A stretch of 64,000 nucleotides of DNA, taken from assembly GCA_947500575.1 (NCBI GenBank), contig CANMSI010000004.1, positions 248,001 through 312,000 of the forward strand. Reading direction: 5' to 3'. The notes under the pieces were generated by a model. It had not been told where the DNA came from and ran no database searches. It saw only the letters and a list, made by a program, of their open reading frames with translations. The DNA is from an uncultured Flavobacteriaceae bacterium. GTDB taxonomy: Bacteria > Bacteroidota > Bacteroidia > Flavobacteriales > Flavobacteriaceae. Below, one piece after another: positions 46,736 to 56,445 of this stretch. The position numbers and the translations under genes were made by a program. Position 1 is the stretch's first letter. Each line of letters begins with the position of its first letter.

Positions 46736-46742
46736 GACTCTT

Positions 46743-46925
46743 TTATTTTATTTCTTTATGAACCGTCATCTTTTTAAGGATGGGATTGTATTTTTTGATT
46801 TCTATTCTGTCAGGAGTATTTTTCTTATTCTTGGTAGTAATATACCTAGACGTACCTGGCTTGCCAGAAGCTTTGTGCTCTGTACATTCTAAAATAACCT
46901 GGATTCGATTTCCTTTCTTTGCCAT
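46743..46925 (-). CDS. rpmG: Ribosomal protein L33
   Basis: A 60-residue basic 50S protein ([18 protein letters not shown], ending KEIK) with the [10 protein letters not shown] core. Most of the zinc cysteines of the C+ form are absent, as in the C- type. It lies between rpmB and the DUF4295 gene in the standard flavobacterial order. Confidence 0.95.
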   Translation of the reverse strand: MAKKGNRIQVILECTEHKASGKPGTSRYITTKNKKNTPDRIEIKKYNPILKKMTVHKEIK

Positions 46926-46945
46926 CGTTCTCTAAATTTATAGGA

Positions 46946-47182
46946 TTATCTTAAAATCCCTTTTCCCTTCGCTTCTTTTAAAACTGCGGAAATTCCTTTC
47001 TTATTGATGCTTTTTAACGCTTTCGCAGATACCTTTAAGGTTACCCAACGATCTTCTTCCGGAATATAAAAACGCTTTTTAGATAGATTTACATTAAATC
47101 TTCTTCTGGTTTTATTAACAGAGAAAGAAACATTGTTTCCAAACATTGCTCTCTTTCCGGTGATTTCACAAACTTTAGACAT
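46946..47182 (-). CDS. rpmB: Ribosomal protein L28
   Basis: A 78-residue 50S protein with MSKVCEITGKRAMFGNNVSFSVNKTRRRFNVN, the typical L28 N-terminal segment, and a conserved basic end (KSINKKGISAVLKEAKGKG). It leads the ribosomal operon with L33 and DUF4295 and has a clear promoter upstream. Confidence 0.96.
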   Translation of the reverse strand: MSKVCEITGKRAMFGNNVSFSVNKTRRRFNVNLSKKRFYIPEEDRWVTLKVSAKALKSINKKGISAVLKEAKGKGILR

Positions 47183-47206
47183 TTCTATGTGATTTTAAAC
47201 AGGGTG

Positions 47207-47237
47207 CAAATTTAATGCTTTTTTGTTGTACCGACAA
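47207..47237 (-). promoter_or_regulatory. Promoter of the rpmB operon
   Basis: On the minus strand TTG (47235-47237) and TAAATTTG (47207-47214) are separated by 20 bases, a consensus Bacteroidota promoter, 24 bases before the rpmB start. Confidence 0.75.
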
Positions 47238-47246
47238 AATTCTTAT

Positions 47247-48494
47247 TCAGAATTTTAAAATTTCTTTCTGAAGTAATTCAAACGCCTTGTGTACGGACTT
47301 CTGAACGATTCGTTCTCTATGATTTCCCATGGTAAATTGAGTAGCAAACACTTCTTTTGGTGTGGCAATTCCTATGAATACCGTACCTACATCTGCATCC
47401 GAATCTCCTTTTGTTGGTCCGGCATTTCCCGTAGTAGCGATTGCAAAATCCGTTTTTATCAATTTTTGTACATTCTGAGCCATCGCTTTTGCAACTTCTG
47501 CACTTACCACAGAGTGTTCTGCCACCAGATTTGAAGGCACGTTTAAAACCTCTATTTTAGTTTCTGTAGCATAGCTAACCACACTGCCTTTAAAATAAGA
47601 AGATGCCCCAGGGATGGATGTAATCTTCTGTGCAATTTTACCTCCTGTAAAACTCTCTGCAGTGGCCAACGTATAGTTTTTAAGCGTTAATAATTTGGCA
47701 ATGACTTCTTCAATAGTTTCTTCATCTTCCTCTCCATAAATAATATCACCAATTAGTCCATATAGTTTTTTAGATGCCACAGCTACTGCTTCCACTAAGG
47801 TATCCTTGTCTTTTCCTTTTGCCGTCAATCGCAAACGCACTTTTCCCAAATTAGGCAGGTACGCCAACTTTATAAAAGCAGGTAATTCATCTTCCCAGTC
47901 GGCTATTTTTTCCGCAATGGCACTCTCACCTACCCCATAAGTAACCACTGTTTTATGCAAGATATGCGGACGCTCAAAGGCAGTTATTATTTTAGGAATT
48001 ACTTCATTTTTTATCAAATTCTTCATCTCAAAAGGTACTCCCGGCATAGAAACATACGCCGTATCACCTTCCATAATCCACATTCCAGGTGCGGTACCGT
48101 ATGCATTGTGCAACACGGTAGCTTTGGAAGGAACCAAAGCTTGCATTTTATTTATTTCAGAAATAGGAGTGGTAATGTATTTCTTGAACAAATTAGTTAC
48201 ATGTTCTAAAACAGCAGCATCTTCAACCAAATGATCATTAAAATAAGTACATAAGGTATGTTTTGTAATATCGTCCTTTGTAGGCCCCAAACCTCCTGTA
48301 ATTAGAACAACGTCTGCTCTAGAAGAGGCATCTTTTAGTGCCTGTAAAATGTGTGTAGTCTCATCCTGAACAGAAGTGATTTGATAAACAGAAACACCTA
48401 TTTTATTAAGTTCCTTGGAAATGAAAGCAGAATTAGTATCTACGATTTGACCAATCAGGATTTCATCTCCAATAGTAATAATTTCGGCTAACAT
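47247..48494 (-). CDS. cinA: CinA family protein, NMN amidohydrolase / MoCF-like
   Basis: A 415-residue two-domain protein. Residues 1-165 form the molybdopterin-binding-like domain ([28 protein letters not shown]), and residues about 255-415 the CinA C-terminal deamidase ([16 protein letters not shown]). Family members hydrolyse nicotinamide mononucleotide and ADP-ribose in NAD salvage. It shares one base with the upstream Hpt gene's end and forms a dense minus-strand unit with its neighbours. Confidence 0.93.
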   Translation of the reverse strand: MLAEIITIGDEILIGQIVDTNSAFISKELNKIGVSVYQITSVQDETTHILQALKDASSRADVVLITGGLGPTKDDITKHTLCTYFNDHLVEDAAVLEHVTNLFKKYITTPISEINKMQALVPSKATVLHNAYGTAPGMWIMEGDTAYVSMPGVPFEMKNLIKNEVIPKIITAFERPHILHKTVVTYGVGESAIAEKIADWEDELPAFIKLAYLPNLGKVRLRLTAKGKDKDTLVEAVAVASKKLYGLIGDIIYGEEDEETIEEVIAKLLTLKNYTLATAESFTGGKIAQKITSIPGASSYFKGSVVSYATETKIEVLNVPSNLVAEHSVVSAEVAKAMAQNVQKLIKTDFAIATTGNAGPTKGDSDADVGTVFIGIATPKEVFATQFTMGNHRERIVQKSVHKAFELLQKEILKF

Positions 48495-48835
48495 TAAACC
48501 TGAAAGTCTTTTTTCAATTCAGATATTACCTGATGAATATCTTTCTTTAGCAGTGGAAATTTTCGTTCAATTTCTTCAGAACTATTTTCTGGATTCTTCC
48601 CCAAGGTTTCGATTTCCAGAGCCGTAGCCCTTGTTTGATCCATTCCTAAAAGATCTACATTCGGTTTTATTTTATGCGCCAATTTGTAAATATTCTCATA
48701 ATCTTGCGCTTCGATAGCAGTTTCTAAAGCAGCTAAATCTTCTGGCACTTCTTCTAAGAATACAGATATTACAGAGTTGATGAAGTCACTATCTCCCTCC
48801 GCCATTTCATTTAGTTTATCCAGACTGTAAATCAT
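48494..48835 (-). CDS. Hpt-domain phosphotransfer protein
   Basis: A 113-residue four-helix-bundle protein with the phosphoacceptor histidine in [14 protein letters not shown]. It is a free-standing histidine phosphotransfer domain, usually the relay between a hybrid sensor kinase and a response regulator. No kinase or receiver domain is encoded nearby, so its partner is elsewhere. It overlaps the FAH gene by four bases on the left of its start. Confidence 0.87.
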   Translation of the reverse strand: MIYSLDKLNEMAEGDSDFINSVISVFLEEVPEDLAALETAIEAQDYENIYKLAHKIKPNVDLLGMDQTRATALEIETLGKNPENSSEEIERKFPLLKKDIHQVISELKKDFQV

Positions 48836-49446
48836 CCTTTAATTTTTACTGTGAACATTTCTTCATCTTCAAGAATACCTGAAAGATAGTCATTTGTACT
48901 TATTTTACCAACCCCAGCGGGGGTACCTGTAAAGATAATATCGCCTTTTTTTAACATAAAAAACTTTGAAACATAGGAGATAAGTTCGTCTATCTTCCAG
49001 AGCATCAGCTTGGTATTCCCTTTTTGTACCGTTTCTCCGTTCTTTCTCAATTCAAAAGACAACTCATTTATATCTTCAAATTTTGCTTTTGGCAACCATT
49101 TTCCAATCACGGCAGATCCATCAAAACCCTTTGCTTTTTCCCACGGCAAACCTTTTTCTTTCAATTGCGATTGTACATCTCTAGCCGTAAAATCAATTCC
49201 CAATCCTACTTCGTCATAATACGAGGGGGCAAATTGAGATGCTATATGTTTTCCAACCTTTTTGATCTTTACCAAGACCTCTACCTCATAATGTACGGCA
49301 TTCGTAAACTCAGGAATATAAAAGTCTTGCTCCTTTGGTAATACAGCAGAATCTGGCTTAATAAAAACTATGGGATCGGTTGGTCGTTCATTAGACAATT
49401 CTTCTATATGCTCCGTGTAGTTTCTTCCTATACAAATAATCTTCAT
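48832..49446 (-). CDS. Fumarylacetoacetate hydrolase-family protein
   Basis: A 204-residue enzyme of the FAH family (FAHD1-like). IGRNYTEHIEELSNERPTDPIVFIKPDSA and YEVEVLVKI contain the metal-binding Glu-X-Glu; the last third has GDIIFTGTPAGVGKI. Typical substrates are acylpyruvates or oxaloacetate; specificity is not readable. Neighbours are the Hpt gene and an exported protein. Confidence 0.9.
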   Translation of the reverse strand: MKIICIGRNYTEHIEELSNERPTDPIVFIKPDSAVLPKEQDFYIPEFTNAVHYEVEVLVKIKKVGKHIASQFAPSYYDEVGLGIDFTARDVQSQLKEKGLPWEKAKGFDGSAVIGKWLPKAKFEDINELSFELRKNGETVQKGNTKLMLWKIDELISYVSKFFMLKKGDIIFTGTPAGVGKISTNDYLSGILEDEEMFTVKIKG

Positions 49447-49463
49447 TCCTCTCTTACCTTTTC

Positions 49464-50375
49464 TTAATGATCTTTAAGTAGTTTTAAACTAATTGCTGGT
49501 ATAAAGTTTTGAGTCATGTCTTTCGATTTAACGCTGAAGTTTGTCCACTCTCCCATACCATAGACCATTGCTTTATAATTCTGATTTTTGGTGTAAACCC
49601 CCCTGAACGTAGGAGCAAATCGATCTTCAACCACAGCTTTATTAGTCAGCGGGTCTTTGCTGGTAGTTTTATACCAATTATAGGGAACAAAAAGCCATTC
49701 TATTCCTATATATATGCCTTCTTTGGGTATCTTGATTTGTAAAGAGGATAAATCAATAGAAACATACTCTTGCTCCATATTCGCCTCTAAAACAATACTC
49801 TTTCTAAGAAGGTCTTTGTTAGGTTTTTTAGTGCCAGGAGCAACATCGTACATCCGTAACCTAAATTTTGCTGCATCTCTTTTGAAGTTTATATCCTTTT
49901 TCAAAAAGACAGTTACCGTATGCATATACTTCTTTTGGGCACCAATATTCGGAAAATAGAGGGCCACCACCCAAGGAGTGGCCGAAGATGAAAAACCGCT
50001 TGTTAAACTATAACTAGTAATTGGGTTGAGTACATCTGCATTTCCAAAATTTTCTGACACCACCACTTCATCTAATTCAAAAGACTCTTCTACAAGAAAT
50101 ATCTTTTTTTCCTTGTAAAGTTTTTGAGCATTTACAATTGTGTCCTTATATCCTAGTGAAGATATATGTACTTGTTTCTCTAAATAAGGAGTGGGAATAT
50201 CTATAAAAAACTTCCCTTCTTCATCTGTAGAAGTTCCCTTAAGTGTATTCAAAAAACTTAGATTTACATAAGGGATTGGGTCTTTAGACCTGCTATCCAT
50301 AACACTCCCCTCTAATAGTACTTCCTGAGCGTTAAGGGGGATCGCTAACAGAAAAATGTACCAAAACTTTCGCAT
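49464..50375 (-). CDS. Exported protein with a carboxypeptidase-regulatory-like domain
   Basis: A 303-residue secreted protein. After a signal peptide (FWYIFLLAIPLNAQ) comes a beta-sandwich of the CarboxypepD_reg family (EGSVMDSRSKDPIPYVNLSFLNTLKGTSTDEEGKF), often found at the start of TonB-dependent receptors. The rest lacks a barrel and reads as a second domain of unknown fold (about residues 120-300). Likely an outer-surface protein. Five bases separate it from the exonuclease gene. Confidence 0.82.
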   Translation of the reverse strand: MRKFWYIFLLAIPLNAQEVLLEGSVMDSRSKDPIPYVNLSFLNTLKGTSTDEEGKFFIDIPTPYLEKQVHISSLGYKDTIVNAQKLYKEKKIFLVEESFELDEVVVSENFGNADVLNPITSYSLTSGFSSSATPWVVALYFPNIGAQKKYMHTVTVFLKKDINFKRDAAKFRLRMYDVAPGTKKPNKDLLRKSIVLEANMEQEYVSIDLSSLQIKIPKEGIYIGIEWLFVPYNWYKTTSKDPLTNKAVVEDRFAPTFRGVYTKNQNYKAMVYGMGEWTNFSVKSKDMTQNFIPAISLKLLKDH

Positions 50376-50380
50376 ACTTT

Positions 50381-51157
50381 TTAACCCAGCTTATTATTGA
50401 ATTTACTTAGTTTAATTTGTGTTAGTACCTTCTTAGTATATAAAGGAAAATCTGCATTCAATATCCATCCAAAATAGCCAGGTTCCTTGTCTAAGACTTC
50501 ATGCACCTTTTTTCCTTTATGTTTTCCAAAAGAAAAAGCAGCGTCTTCATCTTCATCTAAAATAATAAAGCCTGCAAAGTCCAAAGACTGTCTACGAGTA
50601 GAAAACTCTGATAGTTTTTTTATATTATTTTCCAATTCTGGATATCTATCCAATTGAGATAACAAGACTTCGTAGGTTGCTAAAGTATCTGCTTCTGCAC
50701 TGTGCGCATCGGTTAAATCTTTATTACAATAAAAAGCATATGCCGCACCCAAGGTGCGTTTTTCCATTTTATGAAAAATAGTTTGAACATCTACAGACAC
50801 TCTATTCTTCATATCAAAGTCGATCTCAGCTCTTAACATTTCCTCTGCGAGTAAAGGAATGTCAAAACGATCCGAATTAAAACCTCCTAAATCGCTATCC
50901 TTTATAAGGTTATAAATCTCTTTTGAAAGCTCCTTAAAGGTAGGTTCGTTTGCCACTTTTTCATTAGAAATACCATGAATTGCAACTACATTCTGAGGTA
51001 TCTCCATCTCTGGATTTACCAACCATGTTTTACTTTCTTTATTCCCATTTGGAAAAATCTTTAAAACAGAAATTTCCACGATTCGATCTTTCGCTACATT
51101 AGTACCCGTAGTTTCTAAATCAAAAAAGCAAATAGGCTTCGTAAGCTGTAATTCCAT
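50381..51157 (-). CDS. DnaQ-like 3'-5' exonuclease
   Basis: A 258-residue DEDD-type nuclease. The ExoI motif is FFDLETTGTN (residues about 11-20), ExoII near GFNSDRFDIPLL, and ExoIII near the histidine-containing HSAEADTLATYEV. A C-terminal ExoX-like domain (about 205-255; SFGKHKGKKVHEVLDKEPGYFGWIL) extends it. It would trim DNA in repair or proofreading. It is not associated with a polymerase gene here. Confidence 0.9.
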   Translation of the reverse strand: MELQLTKPICFFDLETTGTNVAKDRIVEISVLKIFPNGNKESKTWLVNPEMEIPQNVVAIHGISNEKVANEPTFKELSKEIYNLIKDSDLGGFNSDRFDIPLLAEEMLRAEIDFDMKNRVSVDVQTIFHKMEKRTLGAAYAFYCNKDLTDAHSAEADTLATYEVLLSQLDRYPELENNIKKLSEFSTRRQSLDFAGFIILDEDEDAAFSFGKHKGKKVHEVLDKEPGYFGWILNADFPLYTKKVLTQIKLSKFNNKLG

Positions 51158-51242
51158 CCTGTTTGGGTTTATGCAAAGATAACGGATAGTAGCTTTCCGA
51201 AAAACCGATCTTAGTTTTTATTCTGAAAAGAGTAAAGACCAT

Positions 51243-51276
51243 AAAAAAAGCTCTGTTTATCTACAGAGCTTTTTTT
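51243..51276. terminator. Terminator after the 2-oxoacid dehydrogenase E2 gene
   Basis: AAAAAAAGCTCTGT / ACAGAGCTTTTTTT with a short TTATCT loop and T-tracts on both sides, located 17 bases after the E2 stop on the minus strand. Confidence 0.92.
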
Positions 51277-51293
51277 ACATTTAATTTAATTCT

Positions 51294-52652
51294 TTATACC
51301 TCTCTGTCTATATCCCAAGCTTCTAAGTAGTCTGCAACCGCTTTTACAAACATGCCACCCAGTGCTCCATTTACTACCCTATGATCATAGCTGTGCGACA
51401 AGAACATCTTACTGCGAATTCCAATAAAATCTCCTTCTGCTGTTTCTATAACAGCGGGTATTTTACGAATAGCACCTAATGCCAATATTCCAACCTGGGG
51501 CTGATTAATAATTGGGGTTCCAAAAACACTTCCAAAAGAACCAACATTTGTTACGGTATATGTACCATCTTTTATTTCATCTGGTTTAAGGGCATTATTT
51601 CTTGCTCTTGTTGCCAAATCGTTTACAGCTGCGGCCATGCCCACTAAATTTAGCTGGTCTGCATTTTTAATTACAGGAACAATTAGATTACCATCTGGTA
51701 AAGCCGCCGCCATTCCCAAATTGATATGCTTTTTCTTGATAACATTGTCGCCATCTACAGCAACATTTATCATAGGGAAATTCTTTATGGCCTTAGCAAC
51801 AGCTTCCATAAAAATAGGCGTAAACGTTAATTTTTCGCCTTCTCTTTCTTCAAACGTTTTCTTTACTTTATTTCTCCAATTCACAATATTCGTAACATCT
51901 ACTTCTATAAAACTCTGCACATGCGCAGAAGTAGATACACTATTTACCATATGTTGGGCAATTAATTTACCCATACGTGTCATTGGAATTACCTCATCTC
52001 CTCCAGAAACGGCAACTGGCGCAGCCACTTGTTTTTGAACAGCAGGAGAAGTCTTAGGTTCTTCAACTTTGGTCGTAGGTTTCGGTAAAGCAGTATCAGA
52101 CGTAGCTTGGACTCCTGACTTTCTATTTTCAATATATCCTAAAATATCATTTTTGGTAACTCTTCCTTCCTTTCCTGTACCAGCAATACCATCTAACTCC
52201 TGAATTGAAATACCTTCTTGTTTGGCGATATTCTTTACCAAAGGAGAATAAAAACGATCTGAAACCGACTTAGATGTCGAAGAAGCTATTACAGGAGCTG
52301 CCACTGCTTCTTTTACAACTTCCATTTTTTCTTCAATCGCAGCAACTTCTGGAGTTGCTTGTTCTGTTGCATCAGAGGCTACAGCATCGCTATTTGGAAC
52401 AGATGCTTCCCCTTCTACTTGAATTACCGCAACGGTTTGCCCAACTTTAATAACATCGTCTATTTCAAAAAGTTTTTCTAAAAGCACACCTTCCACCTCA
52501 CTTGGCACTTCCGAATCTACCTTATCTGTTGCAATTTCAAAGACAGCCTCATCCATCTCAATTGTATCTCCTACTTCCTTCAACCAAGTGGTAAGCGTTG
52601 CTTCTGCAACACTTTCTCCCATCTGAGGCAATTTTAATTCAAATTTTGACAT
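51294..52652 (-). CDS. 2-oxoacid dehydrogenase complex E2 (lipoyl acyltransferase)
   Basis: A 452-residue E2. One N-terminal lipoyl domain with Lys44 in TDKVDSE, a Pro/Ala-rich linker, a peripheral-subunit-binding domain (about 130-180; FYSPLVKNIAKQEGISIQELDGIAG), and a C-terminal catalytic domain ending SYDHRVVNGALGG with the active His. The VDSEVPS context is common in branched-chain-type E2s, but pyruvate or 2-oxoglutarate cannot be ruled out. Single gene; E1 and E3 are elsewhere. Confidence 0.92.
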   Translation of the reverse strand: MSKFELKLPQMGESVAEATLTTWLKEVGDTIEMDEAVFEIATDKVDSEVPSEVEGVLLEKLFEIDDVIKVGQTVAVIQVEGEASVPNSDAVASDATEQATPEVAAIEEKMEVVKEAVAAPVIASSTSKSVSDRFYSPLVKNIAKQEGISIQELDGIAGTGKEGRVTKNDILGYIENRKSGVQATSDTALPKPTTKVEEPKTSPAVQKQVAAPVAVSGGDEVIPMTRMGKLIAQHMVNSVSTSAHVQSFIEVDVTNIVNWRNKVKKTFEEREGEKLTFTPIFMEAVAKAIKNFPMINVAVDGDNVIKKKHINLGMAAALPDGNLIVPVIKNADQLNLVGMAAAVNDLATRARNNALKPDEIKDGTYTVTNVGSFGSVFGTPIINQPQVGILALGAIRKIPAVIETAEGDFIGIRSKMFLSHSYDHRVVNGALGGMFVKAVADYLEAWDIDREV

Positions 52653-52751
52653 ATTGATATTTTATATGCTGTTTTGGTATATTTTTTTGCAAAAATAATA
52701 AAAAAATGAGCTTATTTTTAAATTTAATATATTTTTAAGCAATATTTTTTA

Positions 52752-53369
52752 TTATGCTTTTATAGAGTTTTCAAAAGGAATTCTATTTAATATACTCCTT
52801 CCCAATGTCACTTCATCCGCATACTCTAGTTCATCTCCTACGGCAACCCCTCTAGCAATTGCAGAGGTTTTAATTTCTAAGCCTTCCAACTGTTTATAGA
52901 TATAAAAATTGGTAGTATCTCCTTCCATGGTTGAGCTTAACGCAAAAATGAGTTCTTTTATTTTTCCTTGCTTTGATTTATCAACCAAAGAAGCAATTGT
53001 TAAATCTTGCGGACCTACACCTTCCATCGGAGATATTTTTCCTCCTAAAACATGATATAGTCCTTTATATTGTCCTGTATTCTCAATAGCCATTACATCT
53101 CTTATATCTTCTACTACACATACCAAACTTTCATCTCTTTTAGGATTAGCACAAATTTCGCAGGTAGCCACATCAGAGATATTATGGCAATTAGAGCAAA
53201 ATTTAATTTCGTCTCTCAAAGAGGCTAAAGAAGATGCTAAACGTATGGTTTGCTCAGGGGGTTGTTTCAACAAATGAAGCACCAATCTAAGTGCTGTTCG
53301 TTTACCAATTCCAGGCAATTGCGACATTTCATACACCGCATTTTCCAAAAGTTTTGAAGAAAATTCCAT
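52752..53369 (-). CDS. recR: Recombination protein RecR
   Basis: A 205-residue RecFOR-pathway protein that helps load RecA at gaps. The N-terminal helix-hairpin-helix ([17 protein letters not shown]), the four-cysteine zinc site (CSNCHN ... CEIC), and the TOPRIM region ([17 protein letters not shown] ... ALSSTMEGD) are all present. Confidence 0.97.
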   Translation of the reverse strand: MEFSSKLLENAVYEMSQLPGIGKRTALRLVLHLLKQPPEQTIRLASSLASLRDEIKFCSNCHNISDVATCEICANPKRDESLVCVVEDIRDVMAIENTGQYKGLYHVLGGKISPMEGVGPQDLTIASLVDKSKQGKIKELIFALSSTMEGDTTNFYIYKQLEGLEIKTSAIARGVAVGDELEYADEVTLGRSILNRIPFENSIKA

Positions 53370-53386
53370 TCCAATAATTATCCCAA

Positions 53387-53415
53387 CAAAATTACAACTT
53401 TATTCTAGTTTGCAA
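53387..53415 (-). promoter_or_regulatory. Promoter of recR
   Basis: On the minus strand TTG (53413-53415) and TAATTTTG (53387-53394) with 18 bases between, ahead of recR. A perfect palindrome GTACCTA-N4-TAGGTAC (53416-53433) abuts the -33 element. Confidence 0.65.
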
Positions 53416-53480
53416 GTACCTAAACCTAGGTACGAGTACTATTTTAAGTTTTTGTATTTTGCATTGGAAATTTCCGATAT

Positions 53481-55028
53481 ATGACAGCTTTGCATATTTT
53501 GCTATTAATAGGAGGGTACTTCCTACTACTTTTATTAATCTCTTATTTTACTGGCAAGAATGATTCTAACGCAGACTTTTTCAAAGCTGGAAAGCAATCT
53601 CCGTGGTATTTAGTAGCCTTCGGAATGATTGGAGCATCTCTATCTGGAGTTACCTTTATTTCAGTTCCTGGTGCAGTTAAAGGGGCTGAGTTTGGATATA
53701 TGCAAGTAGTTTTAGGATACTTGGTAGGTTATTTTGTGATTGCCTATATCTTACTACCCATCTATTATCGTCTAAATGTCACCTCTATTTACGAATATCT
53801 AGAGCAACGTTTTGGTGTGGTTAGTTATAAAACTGGTGCCTTTTTCTTCTTTGTTTCAAGAGTATTAGGTGCTTCATTCCGATTGTTTTTAGTAGCAATT
53901 GTTTTACAGCAGTTTGTTTTTGATGCATGGGGAGTACCTTTTGAAGTTACGGTTGCACTCTCTATTTTACTCATTTGGATCTATACCTTCAGAGGAGGTA
54001 TTAAAACCATTGTCTGGACAGATACCTTACAAACACTTTTTATGCTCTTATCGGTAGGCCTCTCTATCTATTTTATCAATGACAAATTAGATTGGAGTTT
54101 TACAGAATTTTTAGCTTCGGACGAACTAAAGGAGTACAATACTATATTTTTTACTGAAGACTTTTTTGCACGTAATCACTTTTTAAAATCGTTCATTGGC
54201 GGTATTTTTATTACCATTTGTATGACGGGCTTAGACCAAGACATGATGCAAAAAAACCTGAGCTGTAAATCGCTAAAGGATGCTCAAAAGAATATGGTTT
54301 CTTTTAGTTTGGTATTAGTGCTTGTAAATTTTGTTTTTTTATTATTAGGAGCATTACTTTTTATATACGCCCAAAGGTTTGAAATTGCAACGCCATTGAT
54401 GGATGGAGCACCCAAGTCCGATTTACTTTTCCCCGAAATAGCCCTGAACAGCGGTTTAGGAATTACGGTAGCAATTACCTTTATGTTAGGGCTCATTGCC
54501 GCCGCATATAGCAGTGCAGACAGCGCACTTACCTCTCTGACTACTTCTTTTTGTGTAGATTTTCTAAACCTAGAGAAAAGACCAGAACATCAACAAAAAA
54601 AGTTGCGTAAGCAAACACATATTACCATGAGCGTAATGCTCGTAGTTGTTATTATTACTTTTAAACATGTTCTTGATAGAAATGTAATTGATGGTCTACT
54701 TACGGTAGCTTCGTATACCTATGGGCCACTTTTAGGCCTATTTGCTTTTGGTATTTTCACCAAATATCAGCTTAAGGATGCCTATGTTTGGATCGTTGCT
54801 CTTTTGGCTATTGGCGTTGCTACTTTCATTGCCAATGCCCCAACAATATATGCTTATATGCAAGAATATGCGCTAGTCAATTGCGAGGGTAGTACTTGGG
54901 AATGCGCATCTGCATATGCTACCGAAAACTACTATATGGTGGGATATGAACTCCTTTTACTGAATGGGTGTTTTACTTTCTTAGGCCTATTCCTAATTAG
55001 AAGTAGAAAAAAAGTATCTCATAAATAA
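53481..55028 (+). CDS. Sodium:solute symporter
   Basis: A 515-residue SSS-family transporter with about thirteen membrane helices. The [16 protein letters not shown] motif near residue 50 and the sodium-binding Ala-Ala-Tyr-Ser-Ser-Ala-Asp ([18 protein letters not shown]) in helix eight are typical. It imports a small organic solute with Na+, in keeping with a marine lifestyle; substrate (sugar, amino acid, or carboxylate) cannot be told. It stops three bases from the convergent next gene. Confidence 0.92.
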   Translation: MTALHILLLIGGYFLLLLLISYFTGKNDSNADFFKAGKQSPWYLVAFGMIGASLSGVTFISVPGAVKGAEFGYMQVVLGYLVGYFVIAYILLPIYYRLNVTSIYEYLEQRFGVVSYKTGAFFFFVSRVLGASFRLFLVAIVLQQFVFDAWGVPFEVTVALSILLIWIYTFRGGIKTIVWTDTLQTLFMLLSVGLSIYFINDKLDWSFTEFLASDELKEYNTIFFTEDFFARNHFLKSFIGGIFITICMTGLDQDMMQKNLSCKSLKDAQKNMVSFSLVLVLVNFVFLLLGALLFIYAQRFEIATPLMDGAPKSDLLFPEIALNSGLGITVAITFMLGLIAAAYSSADSALTSLTTSFCVDFLNLEKRPEHQQKKLRKQTHITMSVMLVVVIITFKHVLDRNVIDGLLTVASYTYGPLLGLFAFGIFTKYQLKDAYVWIVALLAIGVATFIANAPTIYAYMQEYALVNCEGSTWECASAYATENYYMVGYELLLLNGCFTFLGLFLIRSRKKVSHK

Positions 55029-55030
55029 TT

Positions 55031-55567
55031 TCATTCTTTACTGGTTTGTGAAAGTTGAATTAAGACTTCAAAATCGTCCAAAATTGAATTGCCTAATGCT
55101 TCCAAAAATTCCTTAGAAAGAGAGCTTCCTGTATATTCATTGTCAATTTGAAGTACTAAAACATCTTGATGAAAATAACTAAAAGCTTCATAAACAAAGT
55201 TGTCTTTATCGCTATAGCTCTCATTATCAATAGCTGTTTCATATTCCGAACTTTTCTCACTTACATATATTAATTGTCCATTCTCTAGGTAATATGTGTT
55301 CTCTCTTTTAGAGTACACATCAAATCTGGATAAATCCATTTTCTTGAGACTGCCCTCCAAATAGTAAAGCTCAAGAAATGCTTCTTTTGAAGCAAAATTG
55401 TCGATTTCAAATGAAACTATGTCCTCCCAATTTTCTTCGGCATTCATTTTCGCAACTTTAGCATCTATGCTCATAGCAAGGGAATCTATTTCTTGTGCAT
55501 ACATGGAATAGTTGATGCAGCAAAAAAATATAAAACAAAGAGCTACCTCCTTTCTAATCATTCTCAA
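55031..55567 (-). CDS. Secreted hypothetical protein
   Basis: A 178-residue exported protein with a signal peptide ending ...CINYSMYAQ and no recognised domain. Glu/Asp-rich, mixed alpha/beta. It overlaps the CoA-binding gene upstream by 14 bases, so it is probably co-expressed. The second Met (55561) is an alternative start. Confidence 0.75.
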   Translation of the reverse strand: MRMIRKEVALCFIFFCCINYSMYAQEIDSLAMSIDAKVAKMNAEENWEDIVSFEIDNFASKEAFLELYYLEGSLKKMDLSRFDVYSKRENTYYLENGQLIYVSEKSSEYETAIDNESYSDKDNFVYEAFSYFHQDVLVLQIDNEYTGSSLSKEFLEALGNSILDDFEVLIQLSQTSKE

Positions 55568-55931
55568 CTAATTTATACTGGTTGGTTGCCAAAAGAACAA
55601 GGGTACAGGCAACAACCACCTGAATCCCATTTTCTTTTAGCAAATTATAAAAAGGTAAATTTTCTGTACCAGGATTAAAAATCACTCTACGTGGTTGTAA
55701 TCCTACTATTTCATTGTAGTATTCCACTTGCCGCTTAGGATTAAGATATAAAGTAATGGTGTCTATATTTTGAAAATCCTCTAATTTGGTTTTTATTTGT
55801 ACGCCAGAAACTTCTCCCAACCTAAGACCAAACGCCTCAGTCTCAATATTCTTTTCAACAAGTCTTTGAATTGCTATATTACTGTATCGTTGGGGTTTTA
55901 GAGAAGCTCCAAAAACAAGTGTTTTTGACAT
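55554..55931 (-). CDS. CoA-binding protein
   Basis: A 125-residue Rossmann-fold protein of the CoA_binding_2 family (TLVFGASLKPQRYSN at the nucleotide-binding start; GVQIKTKLEDF; GLQPRRVIFNPGTEN; and a C-terminal VVACTLVLLATNQ). Such proteins bind CoA or related cofactors and are of uncertain role. The upstream region carries phased TGTTAA repeats described separately. Confidence 0.88.
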   Translation of the reverse strand: MSKTLVFGASLKPQRYSNIAIQRLVEKNIETEAFGLRLGEVSGVQIKTKLEDFQNIDTITLYLNPKRQVEYYNEIVGLQPRRVIFNPGTENLPFYNLLKENGIQVVVACTLVLLATNQYKLVEND

Positions 55932-55932
55932 A

Positions 55933-55970
55933 TGTTAATTTTCGTGTTAAACTGTGTTAATTGCTGTAAC
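55933..55970. repeat. Phased TGTTAA repeats upstream of the CoA-binding gene
   Basis: TGTTAA occurs at 55933, 55945 and 55955, with a related TGTAAC at 55965: steps of 12, 10 and 10 bases, close to one helical turn. They lie immediately before the CoA-binding gene's start on the minus strand, as an operator would. Confidence 0.55.
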
Positions 55971-56077
55971 TTTTTTTAAAAAAAATTGTCTCTTGTTTAA
56001 GGATAAAATTTTAGTCATTGATAACGCTATGTTTTTATAGTTAATGGTTAGTGTTTAATATAGCCTATCAATGAAAG

Positions 56078-56104
56078 AAACCCTGACGGAGACGTCAGGG
56101 TTTT
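56078..56104 (+). terminator. Strong terminator hairpin in the intergenic region
   Basis: AAACCCTGACG and CGTCAGGGTTT form an 11-bp stem with a GAGA tetraloop, followed by a short T-run. No protein gene reads into it on the plus strand, so it may end an unannotated transcript or be bidirectional for the minus-strand genes. Confidence 0.75.
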
Positions 56105-56217
56105 GTATTTTATTTAGCATGCTATTACAAAACCTAATTTTATCGCCATCACTCAAAGATAAAATAAATACAAAAACACCATTCTATTAATAGTTTCATT
56201 TTTCTTAGCCTATTCCC

Positions 56218-56237
56218 TGTTAAAATCTGTTAAAATC
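56218..56237. repeat. Tandem 10-base repeat
   Basis: TGTTAAAATC is repeated twice head to tail. It shares the TGTTAA core and ten-base period with the repeats at 55933-55970. Confidence 0.6.
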
Positions 56238-56445
56238 AATTTTATTAAGTAACATATTTCATTTTTCATCGTCAATTAAATAACATCAATCAATCACAAG
56301 CGAACAATTTTATGATCAAATTAATTTTACTTCCAAATTCATCGATACTGTTGTGCTCTTTACCAAAAACATATAATGAAACATGTCATTTAGAAGCCTT
56401 CCCATATTTAAAAAAGGACGGTACTGAAACATGCTAAAAAATCTT

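Noticed and set aside
51637-52038. Plus-strand open frame inside the E2 gene
   Set aside because: Opposite strand of a conserved acyltransferase; composition is that of the reverse complement of the E2 catalytic region.
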